From positions 1 through 64,000 of the forward strand of contig CAYQOX010000020.1 in NCBI GenBank assembly GCA_964419335.1: a DNA stretch of 64,000 bases, in the 5' to 3' direction. The stretch comes from CAYQOX01 sp964419335. Lineage in GTDB: Bacteria; Hinthialibacterota; Hinthialibacteria; Hinthialibacterales; Hinthialibacteraceae. Below are positions 36,675-46,244 of the stretch, piece after piece. Position 1 is the first letter of the stretch, and each line of letters opens with the position of its first letter. The notes under the pieces were generated by a model, which saw nothing but the letters and a program-made list of their open reading frames with translations, did not search any database and was not told the origin of the DNA. Position numbers and translations under genes: made by a program.

Positions 36675-37310
36675 ATGCAAAATGGTTTGATCCAAGGGAT
36701 ACCTGTGGTTCTTTCCGGCCCTTCTGGGGTGGGAAAAGGTACGGTGGCTGCCCGTGTATTAGAGAAGATGCCAGGATTAACGCGTTCCGTATCGATGACG
36801 ACGCGTCCTCCGCGTCCTGGTGAGAAAGATCAGGTGGATTATTTCTTTGTGACGAAAGAGGCCTTTGAAGAAGCGATCGAGAAGAATGAGTTGGTGGAAT
36901 GGGCGAAGGTGTATCATCATTACTATGGGACGCCGACATTTTTTTTGAAAGATCAATTTGAAGAAGGGCAGGATGTGCTCTTAGTGATCGATGTCCAAGG
37001 CGCCGCAGCCATACGCACCCTCTATGAGGATAGTTTACTGATCTATATGGTGCCACCAACCTTGGAAGAATTGACCAAGCGGTTGTTTTCCCGGGCAAAA
37101 GGGGAAGGGGATGATCTGGATTATCGATATGGGGAAGCATTGCGTGAAATGCAATTTATTGGTATGTATGATTATGTGGTCGTTAATGATAATCCAGAGC
37201 GGGCGGCCGAGGATCTTCGTATGATTATTCAGGCGGATCGGCTACGGGAAGGCCGCATGGAACCTTTTCTGCGCAAGGCGGGTCTGTTGGGAGAAAAGAG
37301 GAATGAGTGA
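36675..37310 (+). CDS. gmk: Guanylate kinase
   Basis: Phosphorylates GMP to GDP with ATP; essential cytosolic enzyme. The P-loop is SGPSGVGKGT (about residues 10-19), followed by the GMP-binding SVSMTTRPPRPGE and DYFFVTKEAF, and the lid region. Length 211 is typical. Its last 8 bp overlap the start of the deacetylase gene, which suggests translational coupling. The usual partners rpoZ and the YicC-type gene are not adjacent; trkH lies upstream instead. Confidence 0.96.
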   Translation: MQNGLIQGIPVVLSGPSGVGKGTVAARVLEKMPGLTRSVSMTTRPPRPGEKDQVDYFFVTKEAFEEAIEKNELVEWAKVYHHYYGTPTFFLKDQFEEGQDVLLVIDVQGAAAIRTLYEDSLLIYMVPPTLEELTKRLFSRAKGEGDDLDYRYGEALREMQFIGMYDYVVVNDNPERAAEDLRMIIQADRLREGRMEPFLRKAGLLGEKRNE

Positions 37311-38241
37311 AACGCTATTACTCTATTATTCCGATCGTTTTAAAGAGCATGAGACCGGCTCTCATCCCGAAAGTGCGGAGCGGATGGATGCGATGGCCAA
37401 CGCACTGCGGGAAGAGGATCTGTCGATAACATGGCGATCCCCCCGGATGGCCACGCGGGAAGAACTTTCGCTGGTGCATCGTGAGGAGCATATCGCCAAG
37501 ATCGAATCCCTGGCTGAAAAGGGGGGAGGTTATGCGGACCCTGATACGGTCGTGAGTCCCGCCTCGTTCGAAATCGGGAGTCTCTCGGCAGGAGCGGGGT
37601 TCGCGGCGGTGGATAGCGTATGCGGAGGAGAAGGGAGGCGGGCGTTTGTGGTATCGCGCCCCCCCGGGCATCATGCGCTACCCCAGCGCGCCATGGGGTT
37701 TTGTCTTTTCAATAATATCGCCCTTGCGGCGCGCTATGCACAAACAAAGTATGATGTAAAGAATGTGATGATCGTGGATTTTGATGTCCACCATGGGAAT
37801 GGAACTCAGGATTGTTTCTATGAAGAGGCCTCGGTGTTTTTTCTTTCCACCCACCAGCATCCCCATTATCCCGGAACAGGGATGAAAGAGGAACGAGGAA
37901 AAGGAGAAGGGGAAGGTTATACAATGAATTTACCGTATCCACCCGCGACCGAGCCGGAAACGATAGTTAATGCAATTCAAGATCATTTAGGCCAGATAGC
38001 GGCCACATTTCGTCCTGAACTGGTTTTGATCTCTGCGGGGTTTGATGGGCATGAGAAAGATCCCTTAGGCAATTGGCTGTTACGGGAACCGCATTACCAG
38101 CAGATAACAAAAATAATCCTCGATTTTGCTCAAACCCATTGCGGCGGTAAGATAATTTCTTTTCTGGAAGGGGGATACAATCTAACCTCGCTCGCCGAAT
38201 CGGCCTGTGCCCACGCACGGGCCATGACCGGGGACTCGTAA
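37303..38241 (+). CDS. Histone-deacetylase-family (AcuC/HdaH-like) deacetylase
   Basis: Zinc-dependent amidohydrolase of the HDAC superfamily, 312 residues. It has RPPGHHA with the His pair (about 121-124), VDFDVHHGNGTQ with Asp and His zinc ligands (about 159-170), SAGFDGHEKDP with the second Asp ligand, and the C-terminal LEGGYNLTSLA. Bacterial relatives remove acetyl groups from acetyl-CoA synthetase lysines, polyamines or small amides; the substrate here is unknown. The start ATG lies within the end of gmk. A 78-bp gap with two GTTGATTTTT repeats separates it from the next gene. Confidence 0.9.
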   Translation: MSETLLLYYSDRFKEHETGSHPESAERMDAMANALREEDLSITWRSPRMATREELSLVHREEHIAKIESLAEKGGGYADPDTVVSPASFEIGSLSAGAGFAAVDSVCGGEGRRAFVVSRPPGHHALPQRAMGFCLFNNIALAARYAQTKYDVKNVMIVDFDVHHGNGTQDCFYEEASVFFLSTHQHPHYPGTGMKEERGKGEGEGYTMNLPYPPATEPETIVNAIQDHLGQIAATFRPELVLISAGFDGHEKDPLGNWLLREPHYQQITKIILDFAQTHCGGKIISFLEGGYNLTSLAESACAHARAMTGDS

Positions 38242-38319
38242 GGATGGAGGGGGTTGATTTTTAGTTGATTTTTGTGCGATAGTTACGGCATGCGTAATGT
38301 AAAATGGAGGTAAAAGTTC

Positions 38320-39504
38320 ATGTATAGAACAATTGGAATTTGTTTGATGGGCGTGTGGGTGTTGAGTTTTTCGGCCTGGGGTCAATCCGGGATGCTGGAC
38401 GCGCTCGCCGTAAAGAAAGACTTTGAAAGCAAACGTATTTCCAGTTTTGACCGGACTGGAGCGAATGAGGACCGGTTAACGATTGAGGCCGGAGAAACGG
38501 AGACGATTGCGGAGATCGAAGGGGCGGGGATTATTAAACATATTTGGGTTACGATCGCTCATTCCGATCAAATGTACCGAAGGAATATGGTGCTGCGAAT
38601 GTATTGGGATGGGGAAGAAGATCCCAGCGTGGAATCTCCCATCGGGGACTTTTTTGGTCAGGGATGGGGAGAGGAATATCTCTTTCATTCGATGCCCCTG
38701 GCGGCGGCCCCTAGCCAAGGGCGGGCGCTGAATTGTTATTTTCCAATGCCGTTCTCGGAGGGAGCGAAAATCACGGTGGAAAATCAATCGGATAAGAAAT
38801 GCGATGCCTTTTATTACTATATTGACTATGAAGCGCATGAAAGTATACCCGAAGAGATGTATCGCTTTCATGCGTGGTGGAACCGGGAACTTACCCGTCC
38901 CTGGAAAGGGGATGAAAACGAGTGGAACACTCTACGGAAACCGGCGGATGAGAACCCCACCGATGCGCATAATTACCTGATTATGGAAGCGGAAGGCGCG
39001 GGGCATTTTGTGGGAGTAAACTATTATGTGGATTGTCCCACGCCCATGTGGTATGGCGAGGGGGATGATATGTGGAAGATCGATGGGGAGGACTGGCCCT
39101 TTTCATTACATGGAACCGGGACGGAAGATTTCTTTAATTCTTCGTGGTGTCCGAAGGAAGTGTATCAGCACCCCTTCTTTGGCTACCCCCGGGTGAATGA
39201 CAATATCGGGTGGTTTGGACGGACACATTGCTATCGGTTTATGATCCAAGATCCAATCGTGTTTAAGGAAAGTTTGCGGGGAAGTATAGAGCATGGGCAT
39301 GCGAATAGTTTAACCCTCGATATTTGCACCGTGGCTTATTGGTATCAAAAGGAACCGCACAAGGTGTTTCCGGAGCTGCCGGAGAAAGAGGAGCGTCAAC
39401 CGATGCCCCACATTGGAGTGGCCGAAATCCACCGCTGGCGGGATGCATGGCGGGAAAAGCTGGGCGGCGGTGTCTTATGGGGGCATGAACGCGAAGAGGA
39501 TTAA
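38320..39504 (+). CDS. Exported DUF2961 protein (GH172-type)
   Basis: Secreted protein of 394 residues with a signal peptide (residues 1-21, ending SAWG). The body is a DUF2961 domain, the family that founded glycoside hydrolase family 172: SFDRTGANEDRLTIEAGET, GAGIIKHIWVTI, VESPIGDFFGQGWGEE, the acid-rich LHGTGTEDFFNSSWCPKE and a C-terminal LTLDICTVAYWYQ. Characterised GH172 enzymes act on D-fructofuranose or D-arabinofuranose glycosides as homo-trimers or hexamers. A furanosidase role is likely, and the GH127 gene 14 kb away fits this theme. A strong terminator follows. Confidence 0.8.
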   Translation: MYRTIGICLMGVWVLSFSAWGQSGMLDALAVKKDFESKRISSFDRTGANEDRLTIEAGETETIAEIEGAGIIKHIWVTIAHSDQMYRRNMVLRMYWDGEEDPSVESPIGDFFGQGWGEEYLFHSMPLAAAPSQGRALNCYFPMPFSEGAKITVENQSDKKCDAFYYYIDYEAHESIPEEMYRFHAWWNRELTRPWKGDENEWNTLRKPADENPTDAHNYLIMEAEGAGHFVGVNYYVDCPTPMWYGEGDDMWKIDGEDWPFSLHGTGTEDFFNSSWCPKEVYQHPFFGYPRVNDNIGWFGRTHCYRFMIQDPIVFKESLRGSIEHGHANSLTLDICTVAYWYQKEPHKVFPELPEKEERQPMPHIGVAEIHRWRDAWREKLGGGVLWGHEREED

Positions 39505-39524
39505 AAAAACTATTGAGACGAGCG

Positions 39525-39556
39525 AAAGAAGGCCGGGGAAACTCGGCCTTCTTTTA
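39525..39556 (+). terminator. Rho-independent terminator of the GH172-type gene
   Basis: AAAGAAGGCCG (39525-39535) pairs with CGGCCTTCTTT (39544-39554) over 11 bp with an 8-nt loop, followed by a short T-run. TIR element C begins only 4 bp after the stem. Confidence 0.85.
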
Positions 39557-39557
39557 T

Positions 39558-39682
39558 GGCTCATCACGAAATTGAGTGCTTTTTTGGATCCATATAAATT
39601 GGAAATAGCCATGGTTCTCACTTTAGGGTCATCTCATTTTTCCTTTCAATGCCTCACAATGTATTCAAATACAGGATGAACC
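39558..39682 (+). repeat. Intergenic TIR element, copy C (125 bp)
   Basis: Starts GGCTCATCACGAAATTGAG and ends GTATTCAAATACAGGATGAACC. It shares the terminal repeats with copies A, B and D, and the GGTTCTCACTTTAGGGTCAT interior with B. It is the longest copy, with an extra stretch near GGATCCATATAAATTGG. It abuts the terminator of the GH172-type gene and lies 142 bp before the Nif3-like gene. Confidence 0.85.
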
Positions 39683-39823
39683 TTTTTTATGTGCCGTTCC
39701 CTGGTTGGAATGTAGCTGGTAGGATGAAATTTTTGAGAAACGAATCGTTCTTTATTCGTTCTGTTGATGAATGTGGGTGATCCGTTACAATGCGTAAAAA
39801 AAATAGATTGAGGGTGATCGGTT

Positions 39824-40903
39824 ATGAAATTGCGTTCATTGGTGAAGGAGATTGAGAAGATCGTGCCCAAGGATTGGGCGATGCCCAAGGACCCCATTGG
39901 TTTGCAGATTGGTGATGGGGAGAAGAAGATTGAGCGGGTGATGGTCGGGTTAGAAGTAAGTAGGGAGCTTTTGAAGAAGGCGAAGAATCGTAAAGCCGAT
40001 ATGCTGTTAGTGCATCATCCCTTGATTTATTTTCCTCTTACGAAGTTGATCCAAAGTGATCCGGTACAGAGGTTGGTGCGGCAGATCGTGCAAAGAGAGA
40101 TGGCGCTCTATGCGATGCATACCAACTTTGATCTGCATCCCGAAGGGATGGGGAAAGTGTGGGCGCAGAAGCTGGGGTGTATGAAGATTACGCCGCTGAG
40201 TGCAAAACCCCAGGCCAATCAGTTGAAGATCGTCACCTTTGTGACGCCGGAGCACACGGATGGGCTGCGGGCGGCGTTATCGAAAGCTGGAGCGGGCATC
40301 GTGGGGGACTATGAGCAGTGTTCGTTTACCTTGCGGGGTGAGGGAACGTTTTTTGGGACCGAGGGAACGAGTCCCTATGTAGGCCAAGCGGGGAGTTTGG
40401 AAAAAGAAGAGGAAGAACGGGTGGAGATGGTGCTGCCGCGGGCGAAGAAGCAGGCGGTGGTCAAGGCGCTTTTTGAAACGCATCCCTATGAAGAGCCGGC
40501 CTATGATTTATATCCCCTGGAGGATGTGCGAGATGTGAGCCAGGCGGTGTGGATCGGTGAATTTCGCAATAAATTAACGTGGAAAACCTTCAAGACAAAA
40601 GTGTTTAAGAGCCTGCCTTGGCAGCCTACGCTGCAAAGTGTACAACCCAATAAGCGCAAGCAAATCAAGCGTATTGCGATTTCTACGGGCAGCGGGGATG
40701 GTGTGCTGCCGATTGTGGCCGGGCTAGATGTCGACGCGTATTTGACTGGAGAGCTGGGCTATCACCTTATGTGGGAAGCCAATGAAATGGGATTGAATGT
40801 GTTGTTGGCGGGACATGGAGCGAGTGAGTCTTTGTTTGCAGAGACGGTGATTCCCTTACTAAAAGAAAACATTAAGGACGTCAGCTGGCAAGCGGAGAAT
40901 TGA
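39824..40903 (+). CDS. Nif3-like dinuclear metal centre protein
   Basis: Member of the NIF3/DUF34 (YbgI/YqfO) family, 359 residues. It has the metal-binding LLVHHPLIYF and MHTNFDLHPEG in the N-terminal half, and the returning C-terminal half with DVDAYLTGELGYH and GHGASESLF. A central insert (about residues 135-235, KIVTFVTPEHTDGLRAALSKAG) matches the PII-like domain found in longer homologues such as YqfO. The proteins form hexameric toroids; suggested roles include GTP cyclohydrolase-like chemistry and metal handling, but none is established. Convergent with the phosphatase gene after 6 bp. Confidence 0.88.
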   Translation: MKLRSLVKEIEKIVPKDWAMPKDPIGLQIGDGEKKIERVMVGLEVSRELLKKAKNRKADMLLVHHPLIYFPLTKLIQSDPVQRLVRQIVQREMALYAMHTNFDLHPEGMGKVWAQKLGCMKITPLSAKPQANQLKIVTFVTPEHTDGLRAALSKAGAGIVGDYEQCSFTLRGEGTFFGTEGTSPYVGQAGSLEKEEEERVEMVLPRAKKQAVVKALFETHPYEEPAYDLYPLEDVRDVSQAVWIGEFRNKLTWKTFKTKVFKSLPWQPTLQSVQPNKRKQIKRIAISTGSGDGVLPIVAGLDVDAYLTGELGYHLMWEANEMGLNVLLAGHGASESLFAETVIPLLKENIKDVSWQAEN

Positions 40904-40909
40904 GGAGGA

Positions 40910-42085
40910 TTACTTGATAGCAGCGACCATGAGGGTGAAGTCGTCTGCGCGTTGATGACCATCGCGGAAGATTTCTGTATTTTGGTAAATGGTTTGTACG
41001 ATGATTTCGGTGGAAACATTGGCGCTTTCGAAAAAGGTTTGTTTGAGCCGTACTTCGCCGAAGAAATCTTTTTCCTCGTTGATGACATCGGTCACTCCAT
41101 CGGTAAATAAGAGCAATTTATCGCCTGGGTTGAGGTGGATTTGCTGTTGATGGTAGGATTGATTTTCGAAGGTGCGGAGGGGGAAGCCGCTATCGGTTTG
41201 GAGTAGATTCACCTCCTGCTGGGGGGCGCAGTAGTGCATCATGGGATTGTGGCCTGCTGAGGCGTAGGTCATTTCCATCGTTTCGAGATTTAGCACTGCG
41301 TAGAACATGGTGACGAAGTGATTGGAGGAGAGGTGATGATTTAACTTTTCGTTGATGATCAATAAGGCATCGTTGGGTTGGGTACAATCTTTGGCGAATT
41401 CTTTGACCGCCATTTGGGTTAAGGCCATCACCACGGCGGCGGACATGCCATGGCCGGCGACATCGGCCATAACGAAGCCCCAGTGGTGTTCGTCAATTTC
41501 GATGACATCGTAGTAATCGCCGCCGGCGTGGACGGAAGGTTTGTAAAAGGCGGCCAGGTCCAAACGGGGATGGAAGGGGAATTGTTTGGGAAGGAAGGAG
41601 CGTTGAATTTGGCCGACCAGGCTGATTTCCCGTTGGATGAGTTGGTGGGCTTTTTCGAGGCGGTCATGGGCTTCGCGCAGGTTGGATTGGAGATCGCTAA
41701 GGCGAAGCAGGCCGCGAACCCGAGCGAGTAATTCTTTTTGGGAAGGGGGTTTGGAGAGGAAATCATCGGCACCGCTGTCTAATCCCTCGACTTTGTTATC
41801 CACGTGGTCGAGGGCGGTGAGGAGGATGACAGGAATAAACAGACCTTGTTGGGAGGCATAGTTTTTGATCTCGCGACAAATGTCATAGCCGTTGTGATGG
41901 GGCATGATCACATCCATGATCACTAAATCCGGGCGTTGCTGGCGTACGATGTCCATGACGCGATCCGTAGACATTTCGAGCAGCACTTCATAATGTTCGC
42001 TTTCCAAAAGTTCTTTGACTTGGAAGCAGAATACACGGGAGTCATCAACGACGAGAATCTTATGCGGTTGCTTGATTGAGATCAT
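40910..42085 (-). CDS. Response-regulator receiver fused to RsbU/SpoIIE-type PP2C phosphatase
   Basis: A 391-residue signalling protein. Residues 8-125 are a receiver with KILVVDDSR, the phospho-acceptor Asp in IMDVIMP (about residue 57), TAL and the KPPSQ lysine. A coiled-coil linker (about 130-165) leads to the PP2C-like phosphatase domain, with AGGDYYDV, VMADVAGHGMSAA, YASAGHNP and LLLFTDGVTDV carrying the metal-binding Asp residues. Such proteins dephosphorylate anti-sigma-factor antagonists in partner-switching systems when the receiver is phosphorylated. No antagonist or anti-sigma gene is nearby. The kinase partner is unknown; the orphan histidine kinase at 8.5 kb is one candidate. Confidence 0.92.
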   Translation of the reverse strand: MISIKQPHKILVVDDSRVFCFQVKELLESEHYEVLLEMSTDRVMDIVRQQRPDLVIMDVIMPHHNGYDICREIKNYASQQGLFIPVILLTALDHVDNKVEGLDSGADDFLSKPPSQKELLARVRGLLRLSDLQSNLREAHDRLEKAHQLIQREISLVGQIQRSFLPKQFPFHPRLDLAAFYKPSVHAGGDYYDVIEIDEHHWGFVMADVAGHGMSAAVVMALTQMAVKEFAKDCTQPNDALLIINEKLNHHLSSNHFVTMFYAVLNLETMEMTYASAGHNPMMHYCAPQQEVNLLQTDSGFPLRTFENQSYHQQQIHLNPGDKLLLFTDGVTDVINEEKDFFGEVRLKQTFFESANVSTEIIVQTIYQNTEIFRDGHQRADDFTLMVAAIK

Positions 42086-42398
42086 GGTGTTATAGCCTTC
42101 ACATCGTTAGAGATGTTATCCGGAGTGGAGAGGCTATTTGTGCCGCCATCCGAACCGAAGAGCGCCGAGAGAACGCCGTATGTTATGAAGCATAACTTTG
42201 TGATGATCGCTCAACCCAACATCACCATACTTCGAAACCAATCATACATTGCAAATGTTATTCTTATTCCAAGACACACGTAAGCTTTCAAGCCGAAAAT
42301 ACGAAACATAAAACATTTTACTTATGAATTGTATAGAATGGCTATCATATATGTATCGACCATGCAAAATAGAATCTTTAACAAAACTCCTCCTTTGT
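42086..42398. other. 313-bp intergenic region
   Basis: AT-rich spacer between two minus-strand genes. It holds the promoter of the receiver-PP2C gene, a small inverted repeat GTTATG-AAG-CATAAC near 42183-42197, and part of the terminator hairpin of the TPR/DUF3857 gene at its right edge. I see no ORF. Confidence 0.5.
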
Positions 42399-42420
42399 CT
42401 ACTCAGAAGACATGGGAGGA
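42388..42420 (-). terminator. Terminator hairpin overlapping the stop codon of the TPR/DUF3857 gene
   Basis: TCCTCC and GGAGGA pair at the base, TGTCT and AGACA above a 2-bp internal bulge, with a 7-nt loop. The minus-strand stop codon TAG (42401-42399) lies inside the structure, and GTTTTGTT follows the stem. Confidence 0.6.
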
Positions 42421-45400
42421 CTAATCGTGATTTCTCGGCGTTCGAGTTGATCGATCGTACGACAAAATTCCACAAAAGCAGGATAGCGTTCGGGGGATAT
42501 TTCTTGAGGTGGAAGTAAAAGGGAGCGTCGTACGAGGATGGAGTTGCCTTCCCATTCGTAGAATGTGGAGTAGTAGCCGAATTCGTTGATAATGAGAGAA
42601 TTCTCGGGGAGGATGATTTGGGCGCCGGCCTCGATCCACTCGGTCATATCAAAGCGTGCCTGAAAGGGGCTGCGTATGGGGCTATTCTCGAAAACCATGG
42701 GGGATTCACGGGTGGATTCGGTGACAAAGTTCGAGGTTTGGGCTTCGGTGAGGATGGGGCGGAGGGTTAATTTCGAGCGGCTTCCTTGTTTGACGAGGTC
42801 GGGGACTTTGGCCACGAAATGAAGTTGGGGCGGTTGGTTTAAGTCTTCGAGCGCGTCGAATTCATAGGATTGAATTTGGATACCGGAAAAGTCACGCGAG
42901 AGTTGGGAGTCGGCAAGGCGTTTTTCTACTTCGGGATTGGTGAGGGCTTCGCGGACTTGCTTGTCGTAGAGGATGTCATAGGTATAGCGTCCTTCAAGAT
43001 TAGCGGAACGGTCGGATAAAACTTGGGCTTCGACTTGGCGACGTAAGAGGCCTGCTTCCCAGAGATGGGAGCGCAGGGGTTCGAAGTAAGGCGTGGGGGT
43101 GTCGTAGACAAAGAGGACCATTTTTTCGACCATGGGGTCGATGTTGTTGAGAGGGGCGAAGCGGCTGGTGAAGTCGGCGGCGAGGCGTTCGGGGATGCCC
43201 TCTTGCTCTGGAATGACAAGCATGGTATGGCCGGGATAGTTTGGGTATGGCAATGGGGGGAAGCCGTCTTGTTTGTCGTTTTCCAGGGCATGAGCCAAAT
43301 GAGAGTCAACATCGCCTAAGCGTAAGAGATGCCGCATCAAGCGAATTTTTTGGTAGCGGCCGCCGGCACGAAGTTCGACGGTATCGGCGGTGGTGCGTCC
43401 CCCGCTCGAGTCTTCGATGTTCTCTTGAATCCAGCGATAGAGGTTATGGACAAAGTCTTCGGGATTTTCGGCGTCTTGGAGTAAGGATTGCGCCAGGTCA
43501 TGAACGGCTTGGGAGGTTTCTTCGTAGCCGTAGAGGGTGGCGCGTTGGCGTTCGGCAAAAGTTAGCCAATCGGGGCAGGTGGTCCATTGGATGGAGGGGA
43601 CGCGTTCGGCGAGATGGGGGCCGAAGCGTTCTTCTTTGAGGCCATCCTGCATGCGGTTTTCCCATTGGTAGATGGTTTGGTTGTTCTGTTGAGTTATTTC
43701 CGGTTCGAAGTCGGTGGGATTGGCGGCCAGGTGAAGGGTGGCGCCTTCATGTTGGACGATGGTCATCTTGGAGAGTTGCATGGGGTCATCGTCAGCGCCG
43801 AAGTAATAGCCGCCGGAAGTGACATTCACGCCGGGATCGTCGCGGCCTCCGCGTTGGAGGTAGGCATATTCCACGATGGAGCCGACTTCAACGCTGTACA
43901 TGGAGAGGGATTGTTTTCCGCTTAAATCCTGGACATCGGAGACAGCCCATTCGGTACCATCGGGGGCGATGGTACGGGCTTCGATGATTTCGATGTTGTC
44001 CCCCTGGGGAATGACCACTTCAGCCCATTTGCGCTTGCCTTCTTGGTTCATGATTTTCATGGCTTGGTGGATGTATTGGTCGTGGGTGCCATCTTCGTAA
44101 AGTTCCATGACCATGATGTCCAAGAGATACACGACGGAGGCGCGAGAGTCTTCCCATTTCTCAGATTTGGAGATATCGATATCGTCCAGTTGGACGTCAT
44201 ATTTCATGTAAGAGAAATCATTTTTGTCGGTGACATCGCGTAAGAAGTGGAAGGGTTTTTGGCGCGTGGGTTTACGTTGATAGAGAGAAGTGAAAATTTC
44301 TTCGGCTTCTTCTTTTTGTTGCAGGGAATAGGCGAGGGAGGCTTTCCATTCTTCGATTTGAGGATGATTGGGAAAGCGATCTTGCAATTCCTCATACCAA
44401 TCCAGGGCTGGTTGAAACTGTCCCAGGTTTTCCAAGAGATTGCCGCGCATGAGGGCGTAGCGGGTTTCGTAGGGGTGCATTTTGTTGGCGCGGCGGAGGA
44501 GTTCATCCACGTCCATTTTTTCCATGACCTCATCGGGAAAGCGCAAGGCTTTTTCGAGGAAAGGGGTATAAGCGGGGAAAATATCCAGGGCTTGGGTAAT
44601 GGCATCGACCGCGTAGGTAACATTTTTGTTGCCATCATAGAAGCTGATCAAATGCCTCAGGAGTTCAAAGGAAGGGAGAAAAACCTCATCGCGAGAAAGA
44701 AGATCTTGGAGGAGGGGGGGTTCTTGTTCAGAAGAAATAGAATCATCCAGAGCCTTGAGGTATTCGCGGGCGGCTTCGAGGACGAATTGCTTTTTGCTAT
44801 AGAGTCCACCGTAGGCATAATGGAGAGCGCCCGGGTAGCCTTGTTCCATCACTTCGGGATGCTCATTGATGTGCTCATTGATCAGGTCAAGTGCTTGGTC
44901 GGTTTGGTCGCGATCCATGTAGTAGGTGAGTAAACCGATAAGAGCGCCGCGGCATTGGGGATCAAGATCCAAGGCGCGTTGGTAAGCGTTTTCCGCATTT
45001 TTTTGGAAGCGGGCGGTGGACGAAGAACGAACCTTGGCGTGGCGGAGATTGGCGTCGCCTTGCCATTCATGGGCAAGTGAGCCATCGGGAGCGAGTTCGA
45101 TGGCTTCTTCGAGCACGTCTTTGACCTGGTCATAATTGCGGCGGTCGAGGTGCCAGATGGCCATCATTAAATGGTTTTGGAATGGATTCGCGTTTTCTTG
45201 GAGAAAGGCAAAATTGGGTTGATAGGAATCGCGAGTGAGATCGGGGGCGGCTTGTTCAAAGGGCTTGAGGGGATATTGGGACATCTCTTGCAGGTCAAAG
45301 GGGACGCTGCGAATGGGGAGAGGTTGATCCTCTTGGGACTGGATTTTGGCACGCAGCCACCAGGAGCGATGTTGGCGGGATTTGAGTACTAGGAGATTTT

Positions 45401-46244
45401 TGCCTTTGTTGAGAGAGATGGGTACACTCACGACGCGGCGAGTGTCGAGACGTAGATGCGATTTTTCGGCAAGGGGTTCCCCGTTCCACCATAGGCGAAA
45501 ATCGGAGGGGGAGTGGATGGTAAGTAAGGCTTCGGTGTCTTCATCCGACTCAATAACATTTAGAGCATAGGCCACGCCGGTGGAGGGATTGAGTAAGCCA
45601 TCGAAGTCCAGCATTCCATTGCAGTCGGTGTATTTCATGGGATGGAAGGAGACTTCCTGCTGCCAACCGGAATAGTTTTCTTTCCACTCGATTTCGGGGC
45701 CAAAGGGGCGGAAAAAGTCAGAAGCGCCAAAACGGCCAAAGGGGCCGGCGAGGTTCCAGTGGTCGATGAGGATGCCGGCCTTACGGGCGGCCTGGCCGGA
45801 GCGGTTATCCAGGAGCATATCGAGGGTCTCGGCGCGTTCATATTCCAACCATTGGCGGTGGGGATGGGGGATTTCTTGTTTTAGGGCGTGATCGAAGACT
45901 TCGAGACGTTCCTCGGGGGTCCAACCATGCAGAGGCGACATGCCCCCGAAAGCGAGATAGGTGCTCAGGTAGGGGCTGCTGGAATAGTTGCGAATCAAGC
46001 GGGCAAGATGCTTCGCCATCGCAGGATAGTCGCCTTTGGCGGCGGCACAGAGAAGAAGGCCGCGGAGGGCTTCTTCGGCGTGATCTTCCTGGTGTAATTG
46101 AGAGAATTGGGTTTGGGCTTCCTCGTAGTGGCTGTCTTGGAAGGCTTGCCAGGCTTCGTCGAGAGAAGCGGCGTGGGTGAGATTCAGGGAAAACAGGCCG
46201 AGGAAAACGAGAGAGAGACTTAACGATATATAGCGAATATTCAT
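42399..46244 (-). CDS. Exported TPR protein with DUF3857 and a degenerate transglutaminase domain
   Basis: Secreted 1281-residue protein with a signal peptide (residues 1-25, ending THA). It has an N-terminal TPR block, a beta-rich carbohydrate-binding-like part (about 170-330), more TPRs to about 660, a DUF3857 domain (about 690-860) and a transglutaminase-like fold, then a C-terminal beta domain. Aligned with its neighbour, the catalytic Cys position is Arg963 (in AGGRYQK), while His1006 is kept exactly 43 residues later, as in the neighbour, and an Asp follows at 1024. The enzyme should therefore be inactive. Its ATG overlaps the neighbour's stop as TAATG, so the two are translated together. 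The partner is probably bound or regulated by it; that is inference. Confidence 0.85.
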   Translation of the reverse strand: MNIRYISLSLSLVFLGLFSLNLTHAASLDEAWQAFQDSHYEEAQTQFSQLHQEDHAEEALRGLLLCAAAKGDYPAMAKHLARLIRNYSSSPYLSTYLAFGGMSPLHGWTPEERLEVFDHALKQEIPHPHRQWLEYERAETLDMLLDNRSGQAARKAGILIDHWNLAGPFGRFGASDFFRPFGPEIEWKENYSGWQQEVSFHPMKYTDCNGMLDFDGLLNPSTGVAYALNVIESDEDTEALLTIHSPSDFRLWWNGEPLAEKSHLRLDTRRVVSVPISLNKGKNLLVLKSRQHRSWWLRAKIQSQEDQPLPIRSVPFDLQEMSQYPLKPFEQAAPDLTRDSYQPNFAFLQENANPFQNHLMMAIWHLDRRNYDQVKDVLEEAIELAPDGSLAHEWQGDANLRHAKVRSSSTARFQKNAENAYQRALDLDPQCRGALIGLLTYYMDRDQTDQALDLINEHINEHPEVMEQGYPGALHYAYGGLYSKKQFVLEAAREYLKALDDSISSEQEPPLLQDLLSRDEVFLPSFELLRHLISFYDGNKNVTYAVDAITQALDIFPAYTPFLEKALRFPDEVMEKMDVDELLRRANKMHPYETRYALMRGNLLENLGQFQPALDWYEELQDRFPNHPQIEEWKASLAYSLQQKEEAEEIFTSLYQRKPTRQKPFHFLRDVTDKNDFSYMKYDVQLDDIDISKSEKWEDSRASVVYLLDIMVMELYEDGTHDQYIHQAMKIMNQEGKRKWAEVVIPQGDNIEIIEARTIAPDGTEWAVSDVQDLSGKQSLSMYSVEVGSIVEYAYLQRGGRDDPGVNVTSGGYYFGADDDPMQLSKMTIVQHEGATLHLAANPTDFEPEITQQNNQTIYQWENRMQDGLKEERFGPHLAERVPSIQWTTCPDWLTFAERQRATLYGYEETSQAVHDLAQSLLQDAENPEDFVHNLYRWIQENIEDSSGGRTTADTVELRAGGRYQKIRLMRHLLRLGDVDSHLAHALENDKQDGFPPLPYPNYPGHTMLVIPEQEGIPERLAADFTSRFAPLNNIDPMVEKMVLFVYDTPTPYFEPLRSHLWEAGLLRRQVEAQVLSDRSANLEGRYTYDILYDKQVREALTNPEVEKRLADSQLSRDFSGIQIQSYEFDALEDLNQPPQLHFVAKVPDLVKQGSRSKLTLRPILTEAQTSNFVTESTRESPMVFENSPIRSPFQARFDMTEWIEAGAQIILPENSLIINEFGYYSTFYEWEGNSILVRRSLLLPPQEISPERYPAFVEFCRTIDQLERREITISPPMSSE

